DNA from: Emcibacteraceae bacterium
Lineage (GTDB): Bacteria; Pseudomonadota; Alphaproteobacteria; Sphingomonadales; Emcibacteraceae
Length of the DNA stretch: 14,254 bases
Assembly: GCA_016763335.1 (NCBI GenBank)
Contig: JAESUD010000063.1
Coordinates: 1 to 14,254 of the forward strand
Direction of reading: 5' to 3'
Part shown: positions 1-7,301 of the stretch, piece by piece
How positions within the stretch are numbered: position 1 is the first letter of the stretch
Layout: every line of letters starts with the position of its first letter
Notes under the pieces: model-generated
The model's database searches: none
The model's input: the letters and a program-made list of their open reading frames with translations, nothing else
What the model was told of the DNA's origin: nothing
Made by a program: the position numbers and the translations under genes

Positions 1-108
1 AAAATAAATCTTCAAATCCGTCACTCTAATCAACAGGCTATAAACTTTTATAAAAGTTTAGGTTATAGTAATGACCACGTCTTTAGCATGGCTAAACGTC
101 ATAAATAA
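1..108 (+). CDS. GNAT-family N-acetyltransferase, C-terminal end (partial)
   Basis: The frame open from base 1 encodes 35 residues ending at TAA (106-108): it begins KINLQIRHSN and contains the stretch QQAINFYKSLGY, then ends SMAKRHK. Family knowledge: the pattern 'INLQ-x-R-x-x-N-x-x-A-I-x-F-Y-x-x-L-G-Y ... V-x-S-M-x-K-R' is the C-terminal beta-alpha segment of GNAT acetyltransferases, including YpeA-like members, which transfer acetyl from acetyl-CoA to an amine. Only the last quarter or so of the gene lies in the window, so the acetyl-CoA loop and the substrate cannot be judged. The sequence at 41-60 that encodes INFYKSL is a perfect 20-bp palindrome. Identification of the family is fairly secure, the substrate unknown. 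Confidence 0.8.
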   Translation, partial: KINLQIRHSNQQAINFYKSLGYSNDHVFSMAKRHK

Positions 109-458
109 AATTTTAATATAAAATTAATTAATGAATAATATACTATTAATTGTAGTATTTGTTAGTAAGTTTATTACTGGGACAAGGGATATGATGATTA
201 TCGCGGAAAAAACAAAGAAATCAGTTTCTTTTGCAATCGCCATTAATGTCTTTCAATTTGCTCATGCAGTTAACGATGTAGCAACAGTTGCATCATCTGT
301 CTCAGCAAATAATATATCTCTCGTTCCAGAACTACATATCAAAGATATTTAACATAGTGAATAATAAAATTTCACCGAAAATTACGTGATTTTTGATCAA
401 ATAAAAATAGCCCGTTGAATATCTAACCTATGACTTGTTACTCATTAAGCCTCTATTT
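109..458. other. Gene-poor AT-rich interval
   Basis: This 350-base stretch separates the GNAT end from the minus-strand 116-aa gene. It holds one open frame on the plus strand (131-352, or 194-352 from an ATG preceded by AAGGG at 184-188), whose product has no motif I recognise and whose composition is not convincingly protein-like. No strong hairpin with a T-run, no repeat array and no RNA gene could be seen. Confidence 0.4.
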
Positions 459-809
459 TTAATGCCGCCTCTCAATATCAATAATAACACCACCACGTTT
501 TTTTGCTTCCCTATCTAACATATGATGATAAAATTTTATTTTTTCTTCAACATCCTTACCTTTAATGAACTTCAGCCATTGTTGGTTAGCCTTATGCAAA
601 GTTGTCGTGACGACTTTATTTCGTTCATATTGATTATTAAACCATTCAATATTTCTATTACGCAAACACGTGCCAAAGATCAACCACATAAACCCAAGTT
701 GACCGTCAAGCATATTTTCCGGTTTTATGTCATCTGTTTTACGGTTTAAAATATCACGCGCCATATATTCCAAAAATTGCCCACTTGGAAATCTCTTTAT
801 CTCAATCAT
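459..809 (-). CDS. Hypothetical protein, 116 aa
   Basis: Unrecognised. The product is a soluble, charged protein rich in Lys, Arg and aromatic residues, with no signal peptide or membrane segment. It starts MIEIKRFPSGQF and ends IDIERRH. The ATG at 807-809 is preceded on its own strand by AAGGGAAG about four bases away, a good ribosome binding site, which favours a real gene. A plus-strand frame over the same bases (522-749) is a shadow. The gene stands alone, with gene-poor DNA on both sides, in the most AT-rich part of the window, so it may belong to an acquired segment. No function is proposed. Confidence 0.6.
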   Translation of the reverse strand: MIEIKRFPSGQFLEYMARDILNRKTDDIKPENMLDGQLGFMWLIFGTCLRNRNIEWFNNQYERNKVVTTTLHKANQQWLKFIKGKDVEEKIKFYHHMLDREAKKRGGVIIDIERRH

Positions 810-1159
810 TATACTTCCCTTACAAACTATACTATCGCCAAACTCACTTTCGATTAGGTTTTATGTTATTAATCCTATGTTTTCTGCCAATAATTGCAAG
901 TAGTATACAAAAGGTTAATTTTATTTAAAAATTTAACTATAATAATTAATATTCCCTCTAAGGTTTAAGCCATTCTTCAAAGCCCTCTTAAAATTAATAA
1001 ATAATTATTATGATAAAACACGTCAAAAAAATCGACTCACCCGCCCGAAAGTCATTCGGTATTTCCATAAAAATAGTGTAGGCTATATTTTGATTTGCAA
1101 TTAGATGATGCCTCGTTATAGTGCGCTGCCTTCTTTTATTTTATCCTTAAGGAATAACC
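810..1159. other. AT-rich intergenic region upstream of the SulP gene
   Basis: This 350-base gap lies between two divergent genes. It contains long A/T runs, especially around 905-1020, and no open frame worth calling. Its right end carries the candidate promoter and ribosome binding site of the SulP gene. The left end must hold the promoter of the 116-aa gene, but no clear -35/-10 pair could be assigned there. Confidence 0.5.
1095..1122 (+). promoter_or_regulatory. Candidate sigma70-type promoter for the SulP gene
   Basis: TTGCAA (1095-1100) and TATAGT (1117-1122) are separated by 16 bases, 38 bases ahead of the SulP start codon. Both boxes match the consensus at most positions. This is a visual prediction in AT-rich DNA, where chance matches are common. 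Confidence 0.4.
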
Positions 1160-2731
1160 ATGAAAACGGCCCCTGACCTCCCGATTATTGAGCCAAAATC
1201 ATCCGGCATTATCGGACTTTACCGTACCGAAATTCTTTCAGGATTAACCGTTGCACTGGCACTGGTTCCAGAAGCTGTGGCCTTTTCATTCGTGGCGGGC
1301 GTTCATCCGCTTGTCGGATTATATGCCGCCTTTATCGTTGGGTTAATCACTGCGGCATTTGGTGGTCGTCCCGGCATGATTTCTGGCGCTACTGGCGCCC
1401 TCGCCGTGGTTATGGTCGCCCTTGTTGCCACCCACGGGGTTGAGTATCTTTTTGCTACCGTTGTATTAATGGGTATTTTTCAAATTCTCGCGGGGGTTTT
1501 CAAACTGGGCAAGTTTATCCGCATGGTTCCCCATCCTGTTATGCTCGGCTTTGTAAACGGCCTCGCCATTGTTATTTTTCTCGCGCAACTCGGACAGTTT
1601 AAATTTGAAGACACTCTTGGGAACCAGACATGGATGACTGGCTTGCCGCTATTTCTGACCCTTGGCCTAGTGATCCTGACCATGCTCATTATCTGGAGCG
1701 CGCCAAAACTGATCAAATCAGTACCAGCGCCACTTCTCGGCATATTAATTGTTTCGCTCATTGTTATCTTTTTTAATGTCGATGTGCCGCGTGTTGGTGA
1801 TCTTGCTTCTATCAAGGGCGGCTTACCGGATTTTTCCATCCCCGCGGTCCCTTTTACATTTGATACATTAATGATCATCCTGCCTTACAGCTTCATCCTC
1901 GCTGCTATTGGCCTTATCGAAAGTCTGCTGACATTAAATCTGGTCTGCGAAATGACCGAAAGCCACGGCGGTGCAAGCCGTGAATGTGCCGCTCAGGGCG
2001 TGGCAAATGTTGTTACTGGCTTCTTTGGCGGCATGGGTGGTTGCGCCATGATCGGCCAAAGCATGATCAATGTTAAATCCGGCGGCCGCACGCGTGTATC
2101 CGGCATATCCGCTGCGCTTTTTCTGCTCGCATTTATATTATGGGCATCAAACCTGATCGAACAAATCCCGGTTGCCGCATTGGTCGGTGTTATGTTTATG
2201 GTCGTCATCGGTACATTCGCTTGGTCAAGCCTGACTATATTGCACCGGGTTCCCCGCCATGATGCCTTTGTCATCATTCTGGTCACCATTGTCACCGTTT
2301 ATAGTGACCTTGCGGTTGCCGTTGTTGTCGGGGTTATCGTATCGGCACTGGTCTTTGCCTGGCGGGCATCAAAACGCGTATCTGTTTCCACCGAAACCAA
2401 CAAAAAAGGCCAAAAAGTATATATGATCAGTGGCCCGTTATTTTTCGGCAGCACCGCTAACTTTCAAGATATGTTTAACCCGAAAGATGACCCCGACGAT
2501 GTAGTCGTTGATTTTCTTAACAGCCGTGTGTGGGATCATTCAGGATTACAAGCAATTGAGTCCTTAACAGACCGCTATAATCGTCGCAGTAAAAAAGTTC
2601 ATCTTCGCCATTTAAGCCCCGACTGCGTTACCTTGCTTCATAAAGCTGGAAACCTTGTTGAATTAATGCCCGCTGAAGACCCGGATTACGGGGTCGCCGT
2701 TGATTACAGTATTGAAGAATTTGACAAATAA
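1160..2731 (+). CDS. SulP-family inorganic anion transporter with STAS domain
   Basis: A 523-aa inner-membrane transporter of the SulP/SLC26 family, which moves sulfate, bicarbonate or dicarboxylates by proton or sodium symport or by anion exchange. The N-terminal region has the family signature ALVPEAVAFSFVAGVHPLVG (about residues 34-53). Ten or more hydrophobic segments follow up to about residue 400, including the conserved IGLIESLLTLNLV and an N-rich/G-rich loop (QGVANVVTGFFGGMGGCAMIGQ). A short cytoplasmic STAS domain lies at about 415-510, with VVVDFLNSRVWDHSGLQAIESL as the core. The length suits the shorter bacterial SulP group. AAGGAA at 1149-1154 is a good ribosome binding site for the ATG. 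No accessory gene (carbonic anhydrase, sulfate assimilation) sits beside it, so the anion cannot be assigned. Confidence 0.93.
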   Translation: MKTAPDLPIIEPKSSGIIGLYRTEILSGLTVALALVPEAVAFSFVAGVHPLVGLYAAFIVGLITAAFGGRPGMISGATGALAVVMVALVATHGVEYLFATVVLMGIFQILAGVFKLGKFIRMVPHPVMLGFVNGLAIVIFLAQLGQFKFEDTLGNQTWMTGLPLFLTLGLVILTMLIIWSAPKLIKSVPAPLLGILIVSLIVIFFNVDVPRVGDLASIKGGLPDFSIPAVPFTFDTLMIILPYSFILAAIGLIESLLTLNLVCEMTESHGGASRECAAQGVANVVTGFFGGMGGCAMIGQSMINVKSGGRTRVSGISAALFLLAFILWASNLIEQIPVAALVGVMFMVVIGTFAWSSLTILHRVPRHDAFVIILVTIVTVYSDLAVAVVVGVIVSALVFAWRASKRVSVSTETNKKGQKVYMISGPLFFGSTANFQDMFNPKDDPDDVVVDFLNSRVWDHSGLQAIESLTDRYNRRSKKVHLRHLSPDCVTLLHKAGNLVELMPAEDPDYGVAVDYSIEEFDK

Positions 2732-2755
2732 TATTTTTATTAAAAACATCAAAAT

Positions 2756-2805
2756 TTGACAGTCGCCCTGTTATTATGATCTTATAATCAACATATTAAG
2801 GGGAA
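2756..2805 (+). promoter_or_regulatory. Possible promoter and ribosome binding site of the HD-domain gene
   Basis: A perfect TTGACA (2756-2761) and a perfect TATAAT (2783-2788) lie upstream of the HD gene but are 21 bases apart, longer than the usual 16-18, so they may not work as one pair. TATGAT at 2775-2780 is an alternative -10 that is too close. AAGGGGAA (2798-2805) is a strong ribosome binding site for the ATG at 2811. Confidence 0.3.
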
Positions 2806-2810
2806 AATCA

Positions 2811-3614
2811 ATGGACAGACGCAAATTTTTAACTTTTGTTGGTGGTGCCGGGGCTCTCGCAACGATGAACGCTAATCAAAAAGCGGACGCACTCGAATTT
2901 GCCATGGGTCAGGAACTTGAACAAGCCTACCCGAACCGCGTTGAGAAATCTGCCCTTTGCCGTGCTTATGGTGCCGACGATGATTGGCAAACTCCCGGAC
3001 CTTTAAAAATAGGTCAACATCACCATATGGGTCACGACGCACGATTACCTAAAATCTCTGATAAACCAACTCTTCTCGAATTTTTTGACAAACGTATCGG
3101 TCACTCGAGCCATCTCTTGCAATCGGCTCGCCTTGCAAAAATTAATGACCTGCCTGAAAAAATGGTTCTCGCTTGCCTGCTTCATGATATCAGTGTCATC
3201 TCCTATATCTCTGGTGATCATGGTTATTACGGCGCACAACTTGTGGCACCTTACGTTGAAGAAGAAGTATCTTGGGCGATAAAATATCATCAATCACTAC
3301 GTTTTATTCCTGATGAAAATGTCGGATATCCCTACCCTGAAGTCTATATCCGTTATTTTGGTGAAGACTATAAGCCAGAGTCATATATTTACAAAGACGG
3401 ACAATATGCCCGTAATCATAAATGGTATATGAGTGCCCGGCAAATTTGCATCAATGATGTTTATAGCTTTGATCCTAATATCAAAGTAAATCTAGAAGAT
3501 TTTCATGATATAATCGGCAGAAATTGGCGTGATCCTAAAGAAGGCCTAGGTTACGATGGTAGTCCCTGCGCCCATATGTGGCGCAGCATGATCTTCCCAA
3601 ATAATACTCTGTAA
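2811..3614 (+). CDS. HD-domain protein, diiron-oxygenase-like, with a twin-arginine-like leader
   Basis: A 267-aa protein. The N-terminus MDRRKFLTFVGGAGALATMNA fits a twin-arginine (Tat) leader: an RRKFL motif, a short mildly hydrophobic stretch, and a possible cleavage near residue 21-26. The HD domain follows: H101 in HLLQSA, H125-D126 in ACLLHDI, H137 in GDHGYYGA, H160 in KYHQS, and D216 in INDVYSFDP. Family knowledge: six His/Asp ligands in this spacing resemble the two-metal site of PhnZ/myo-inositol-oxygenase-type HD enzymes, mixed-valent diiron oxygenases, rather than plain phosphohydrolases. Inference: a folded, metal-loaded enzyme may be exported to the periplasm. The substrate is unknown; no phosphonate genes are nearby. 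An ordinary HD phosphohydrolase remains possible. It converges with the HutD-like gene, leaving a 9-bp gap. Confidence 0.75.
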   Translation: MDRRKFLTFVGGAGALATMNANQKADALEFAMGQELEQAYPNRVEKSALCRAYGADDDWQTPGPLKIGQHHHMGHDARLPKISDKPTLLEFFDKRIGHSSHLLQSARLAKINDLPEKMVLACLLHDISVISYISGDHGYYGAQLVAPYVEEEVSWAIKYHQSLRFIPDENVGYPYPEVYIRYFGEDYKPESYIYKDGQYARNHKWYMSARQICINDVYSFDPNIKVNLEDFHDIIGRNWRDPKEGLGYDGSPCAHMWRSMIFPNNTL

Positions 3615-3623
3615 TATATATTT

Positions 3624-4229
3624 TTATTTAAAATCAAGTGAAATGAACGCCACGGCAGGTGGTTCAATACTGTCTTCTACCTGCATAATAGTCGATAAGG
3701 CGCGCTCTTCGCTAATCTCAAGACTATCACCGCTTTCAAGCATTGTTAATTGCCCGTCAACATCAATAACAACCGGCGCACTGCCATCAATCAAATGTAA
3801 AAAATGAATATCGGACTTAAGCATTATTTTTTCCGGATGAATAACATTAAACCCGGTCATATCCGCCGACACAAAACGCCGATCGACCATTAAATTAAGA
3901 TCGCTAATTGGTCCCTTTGATAAGCGACCCGAAATGTCAATATCACCCGAAAAACTATAAACTTGTAAGCGTTCAAACAATATCCCAACCCCGTGCCCAC
4001 CACCGTCAAGTGTAATACCATTGCCATCTAAAAGCATTAAATGGCGCTCAATATTGGGAAAGTTTGAAAATGGACCATCTTTTTTTACCCCGGCAATGCT
4101 GACCCGCCATAAAAACGGACTGTCTTCTCGCGCCTGATCATGCCCCTTAACCGCCAATTCAGTCGTCATCCCAAGCCCGTTTTTCCAGGGCATTTTGGTA
4201 TAATCTGATTTTTTGAAATGTTTAAACAT
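3624..4229 (-). CDS. HutD/Ves family protein
   Basis: A 201-aa cupin-like protein of the HutD/Ves family. The signature is at the N-terminus: MPWKNGLGMTTELAV (about residues 13-27), followed by FLWRVSIAGVKKDGPFSNFPNIERHLMLLDG in two adjoining parts, matching the conserved 'W-R-x-S-x-A-x-x-x-x-x-G-P-F-S-x-F-x-G-x-x-R-x-x-x-L-L-x-G' of the family. In pseudomonads hutD accompanies histidine utilisation genes and is thought to limit histidine breakdown; Escherichia coli Ves is of unknown function. No hut genes are in this window, so a histidine role is not supported here. The ATG lies within a 14-bp palindrome (4217-4230) and has no clear ribosome binding site. It may be co-transcribed with the 219-aa gene 116 bases upstream. 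Confidence 0.85.
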   Translation of the reverse strand: MFKHFKKSDYTKMPWKNGLGMTTELAVKGHDQAREDSPFLWRVSIAGVKKDGPFSNFPNIERHLMLLDGNGITLDGGGHGVGILFERLQVYSFSGDIDISGRLSKGPISDLNLMVDRRFVSADMTGFNVIHPEKIMLKSDIHFLHLIDGSAPVVIDVDGQLTMLESGDSLEISEERALSTIMQVEDSIEPPAVAFISLDFK

Positions 4230-4345
4230 TAATTTTCGATCAGCATAATCAAAACTCTACTTTCACCACCCAAGAACTGCGCATAAAACATCATAATATT
4301 TTAATTTAAAAAATCTATAACTACTGAATTAATTACAGATACAGC

Positions 4346-5005
4346 TTAGTAATTCCAAAATTGGAGGCCTTGTTCAATGCGTTTTTTGAGGCGAGTAGAA
4401 TTTAATTCTTGTTTATATTCACCGCATAATATGTCGCGAAGTACTGTGAAAGCTTCATTATAGCCCATTTTTTCCATATAGCCTTTTTTGCGGCGATATC
4501 TTTCGGCCAGATAATTTTCTTTAGCGACCAATTCTTCAATTTTTGCCCTGTCGCCACCTTCAAATGCCACTTTTGATTGCTCACAAAGTTCTTCAACACC
4601 GATCATTTCTCTAAGATCTTCAATCAATTCTAGAACTTCGTTAACACTTGCCGGAATTGAATTCATCAGACTACCGTCTTTGTGGCGGTGTGGCCTGTGT
4701 TTTAAAATAAAACTGGTCGTTTTGCCGCTATCAATGTTTGGGAACTTGTCCGATGCAACTTTTCGGACAATTGCTTCTGCCAGAAATAAATCACCAAGGT
4801 AAACATCCCCGCCAAGTGCCTGCCAATATTCAGTAACAATATTATGAATTTGAATATATTCATCCATATCAAAATAACCATCTTCGCCGACACGGTTAAA
4901 TGCCGGATGAAGGTCTTCATCTGCCCAAAGTAGCTGACAAAGAGCAAATATTTGCTTATTCGTCGCCTTATCTCTATTAGTCCCACGGTAATACACACTT
5001 GCCAA
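4346..5005 (-). CDS. Hypothetical protein, 219 aa, TTG start
   Basis: Unrecognised soluble protein with no leader or membrane segment. The N-terminal half is acidic and aromatic (YYRGTNRD, LLWADEDLHPAFNRVGEDGYFD, LGDLFLAEAIVRKVASD). A short basic stretch KHRPHRHKDGS lies near residue 104-114. The C-terminal half is charged and helical, rich in Glu and Lys, and ends IEQGLQFWNY. No ATG fits the start of the protein; the TTG at 5003-5005 has GGAG eight bases upstream, so TTG is chosen, with a GTG three codons later as an alternative. It lies 96 bases downstream of the homoserine-dehydrogenase-like gene in the same direction but separated by AT-rich DNA, so it probably has its own promoter. Confidence 0.75.
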   Translation of the reverse strand: MASVYYRGTNRDKATNKQIFALCQLLWADEDLHPAFNRVGEDGYFDMDEYIQIHNIVTEYWQALGGDVYLGDLFLAEAIVRKVASDKFPNIDSGKTTSFILKHRPHRHKDGSLMNSIPASVNEVLELIEDLREMIGVEELCEQSKVAFEGGDRAKIEELVAKENYLAERYRRKKGYMEKMGYNEAFTVLRDILCGEYKQELNSTRLKKRIEQGLQFWNY

Positions 5006-5101
5006 TTGATCGTCTCCATTTTCTTAAGATCATCTTGATACAATAAAAACCTAAACGCAAAGTAAATGATAACTGAAAAGTTTATTTAAATCGTGACTTT
5101 A

Positions 5102-6100
5102 TTAAATTTGGAATATATTGACCGCATCGCGCATCATGGATGCCGCTGTCGGGATCGGTTCTTTCTCGTATAATTTATGATACATAATTCCGTATAAATC
5201 CGAATGAATTTCAACACCCATTTCCCAACCATTACAAGAACCTAGAAAACTGTCCTCGGCAATTACCATTGGCTTCACAGAATATTTGCCGTCTTCAGCT
5301 TTTGCAACCAATTTCACTGTGTTTCCAACGCTTTGCTCGGCGATTAACATTTCTGCGGTAATATTTTCTATCCCCTCAACCTCAATATCAGCGAGCTTAA
5401 TATCCGCTCCCATAATACTATTGGCAATGATCAATAATTTAAAGGCCGTGTCCCATCCACCAGTATCAAGCGACGGGTCGGCCTCAGCCGCGCCAACCGC
5501 TTGTGCTTCACGGATGGCATCATCAAATGAACCACCGTTTTTAAGTGCGTCAAAAACAAAATTACTCGTGCCATTAAAAACACCGGAAAGTTTTGATATT
5601 TTCCCCGCAATCATGTCGCGCTCACCAATATTGATTATCGGAAGTCCGCCACAAACCGTCGCAGAATATCCAAGTCCCGCCTTATTTTTCGCCGCCAACG
5701 CCTTTAACTCAAGCAATGCATGAACCACAGGGCCTTTATTGGCGAGCACCACTGAAATACCTTTGCCTAACGCTTCACGGCAATGCTTAAGCGCTTCACC
5801 GCCCGTTTTATGATCAACTGGCGTACTTTCAAAAATAACATCAAGTCCCGACATATCAAAACTTGTCCCAACGAATTCCGCCAAATCAGCAACCCGACCG
5901 CCATTGTCCTTATGGCTCACCAATGCCAACATATCAAAACCTGCGTCCAAACGCGCGTAACCACTGCTATCAGCAATGACAACAACCTTGAATGAAATGC
6001 CATAATCCCGCGCCAGCACTTCTTTCTTATCCGTGATAATCCTCAGCAAGTTTTTATTCACACTGCCAAGCCCAAGCATCGCCGCTTTAATTTCCTTCAT
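5102..6100 (-). CDS. Homoserine-dehydrogenase-like oxidoreductase
   Basis: A 332-aa protein. It has the dinucleotide-binding start AAMLGLGSVNKNLL (residues 6-19), the N121-K122 pair in LANKGPV, the SGVFNGTSNFVFDAL strand-helix (172-186), and the catalytic block AEADPSLDTGGWDTAFK (205-221), with E206, D208, D212, D217 and K221 in the places expected for homoserine dehydrogenase. That enzyme interconverts aspartate semialdehyde and homoserine with NAD(P)H in threonine and methionine synthesis. It lacks the C-terminal ACT regulatory domain of the long forms. The usual C-terminal GPGAGG-PTA loop reads YEKEPIPTA here (about 311-319), so the enzyme is divergent. The start codon directly follows the stop of the third LysE gene (TAAATG), pointing to translational coupling. 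The reaction could be homoserine oxidation, reduction, or action on an analogue. Confidence 0.85.
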   Translation of the reverse strand: MKEIKAAMLGLGSVNKNLLRIITDKKEVLARDYGISFKVVVIADSSGYARLDAGFDMLALVSHKDNGGRVADLAEFVGTSFDMSGLDVIFESTPVDHKTGGEALKHCREALGKGISVVLANKGPVVHALLELKALAAKNKAGLGYSATVCGGLPIINIGERDMIAGKISKLSGVFNGTSNFVFDALKNGGSFDDAIREAQAVGAAEADPSLDTGGWDTAFKLLIIANSIMGADIKLADIEVEGIENITAEMLIAEQSVGNTVKLVAKAEDGKYSVKPMVIAEDSFLGSCNGWEMGVEIHSDLYGIMYHKLYEKEPIPTAASMMRDAVNIFQI

Positions 6101-6694
6101 TTAATTACCCATCATTGCCAAATATATGGCCACAATAACAAGTGAAGCCCCCATTATATAATTAAAAATACGCAAATTTTTCCCGGCTGCTAAAAAATGG
6201 CTAATCTTTGATCCCGCATACCCCCATACCAGCACACATGAATAACCAATAATCATATATACCACCATATAAACCGCCAAACGCTCACCCCCAACCGTAA
6301 GGTTAAAGGCACTAACCCCGGCAAGACATGCAATCCATGATTTCGGGCTTAACCACTGCAGCACTGCCCCATGATAAAAAGTTGGGCGGTCGTCTGATGA
6401 TGCCGACATATCACCTTTTGAAAAGGCTATTTTATATCCCATATAACAAATCATAACCGCCCCGACATATCCGATGATCTGCATGGTGAGTTCATTTTCC
6501 GTCAGCACAGAACCAAACCCGAGCGACACCACAAGCACAAGGGCCGTAAAACCCGTCGCTGCCCCAGTAGCAAATGGCAAGGTACTCTTAAACCCATGAT
6601 TAACCCCGGTGGTCATCATAATAATGTTGGTTGGCCCTGGCGTGATTGACATTGAAAGCGCATAAAGCACTGTAGCAACGATAAAAGCGATCAT
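6101..6694 (-). CDS. LysE/RhtB-family amino acid exporter (third of three)
   Basis: A 197-aa inner-membrane protein with about six hydrophobic segments. The family signature SMSITPGPTNIIMMTTGVNHG (in two parts, residues 14-34) follows the first membrane segment, and the central FxxGxxLQWLSPKSWIACLAG motif matches the 'L-N-P-K-A-W' element of LysE/RhtB exporters, which pump out lysine, threonine, homoserine or related compounds in exchange for protons. It is clearly a paralogue of the two exporters upstream. The start lies three bases after the stop of the second exporter, with GGATG as a modest ribosome binding site, and its stop abuts the homoserine-dehydrogenase-like start. It has S-P-K-S-W instead of N-P-K-A-W, so its substrate may differ from that of its neighbours. 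Confidence 0.9.
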   Translation of the reverse strand: MIAFIVATVLYALSMSITPGPTNIIMMTTGVNHGFKSTLPFATGAATGFTALVLVVSLGFGSVLTENELTMQIIGYVGAVMICYMGYKIAFSKGDMSASSDDRPTFYHGAVLQWLSPKSWIACLAGVSAFNLTVGGERLAVYMVVYMIIGYSCVLVWGYAGSKISHFLAAGKNLRIFNYIMGASLVIVAIYLAMMGN

Positions 6695-6697
6695 AAA

Positions 6698-7288
6698 TTA
6701 AACATCCATCAAAATGATATAAACCGCCACCATAAACAGGCTTCCGCCCATTACATAATTAAATAATTTATGATTTTGCTCATTTTCTAAAAATCTGGTG
6801 ATTTTGGAACCTGCATAAGCCCAAACCACAACACTAAAAAATACAACAAACGCTGAAATAATGATATAGGCCACCAGTCCGGCATTATCCCCGGCAAGGT
6901 TAAATGCGCCAATTCCACCAAGACACGCCGTCCATGCTTTCGGGTTAACCCACTGAAAAAGCACCCCGTGAACAAAACCGGGATTTTTATCATTATGTTT
7001 TTTCATGGTGGTTGGTGCTGTGGCAATTTTAAAGGCCATGTAACAAATAAATGCCGTTCCCGCGTAACTTAAATAACCAAGGAATTCATCATTTCCTGCC
7101 GCCACTGCACCGATACCAATACCAACAATCGTCAATAATATATTAAAACCAATCATAACCCCCATTGCAAATGGTACCGCGCGCCGAAACCCATAATTTA
7201 CCCCGGTTGAAAGGGCAATAATATTGTTTGGTCCTGGCGTAATCGCCATGGAAAACGCATATATAAACATTGCTATTAATACGGACAT
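6698..7288 (-). CDS. LysE/RhtB-family amino acid exporter (second of three)
   Basis: A 196-aa exporter. The frame is open further upstream to 7345, inside the first exporter gene, but the ATG at 7286-7288 is preferred: it has AAGGG five bases upstream, gives MSVLIAMFIYAFSMAITPGP, and matches the paralogues in length. The signature is AITPGPNNIIALSTGVNYG and the central motif QWVNPKAWTACLGGIGAFNL. About six membrane segments are present. The protein is a tandem paralogue of the flanking genes, most different in its fourth to fifth segment (FVVFFSVVVWAYAGSK). It starts 13 bases after the stop of the first exporter, so the genes form one transcription unit. The substrate is probably a small neutral or hydroxy amino acid by family; this is inferred. 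Confidence 0.9.
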   Translation of the reverse strand: MSVLIAMFIYAFSMAITPGPNNIIALSTGVNYGFRRAVPFAMGVMIGFNILLTIVGIGIGAVAAGNDEFLGYLSYAGTAFICYMAFKIATAPTTMKKHNDKNPGFVHGVLFQWVNPKAWTACLGGIGAFNLAGDNAGLVAYIIISAFVVFFSVVVWAYAGSKITRFLENEQNHKLFNYVMGGSLFMVAVYIILMDV

Positions 7289-7301
7289 ATAAACCCTTAA
7301 A

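Noticed and set aside
131..352. Open frame of 73 codons on the plus strand after the GNAT gene, with an internal ATG at 194 preceded by AAGGG
   Set aside because: The longer form has no ribosome binding site, the product matches no motif I know, and AT-rich DNA readily yields such frames. It was left as a possibility within the intergenic entry.
1480..2295. Minus-strand open frames within the SulP gene
   Set aside because: They lie wholly antisense to a strongly recognised transporter and have no ribosome binding site or motif, so they are shadows.
4217..4230. 14-bp palindrome AATGTTTAAACATT over the HutD start codon
   Set aside because: It follows from the codons for Met-Phe-Lys-His and flanking A/T bases; there is no second copy or partner half-site to suggest an operator.
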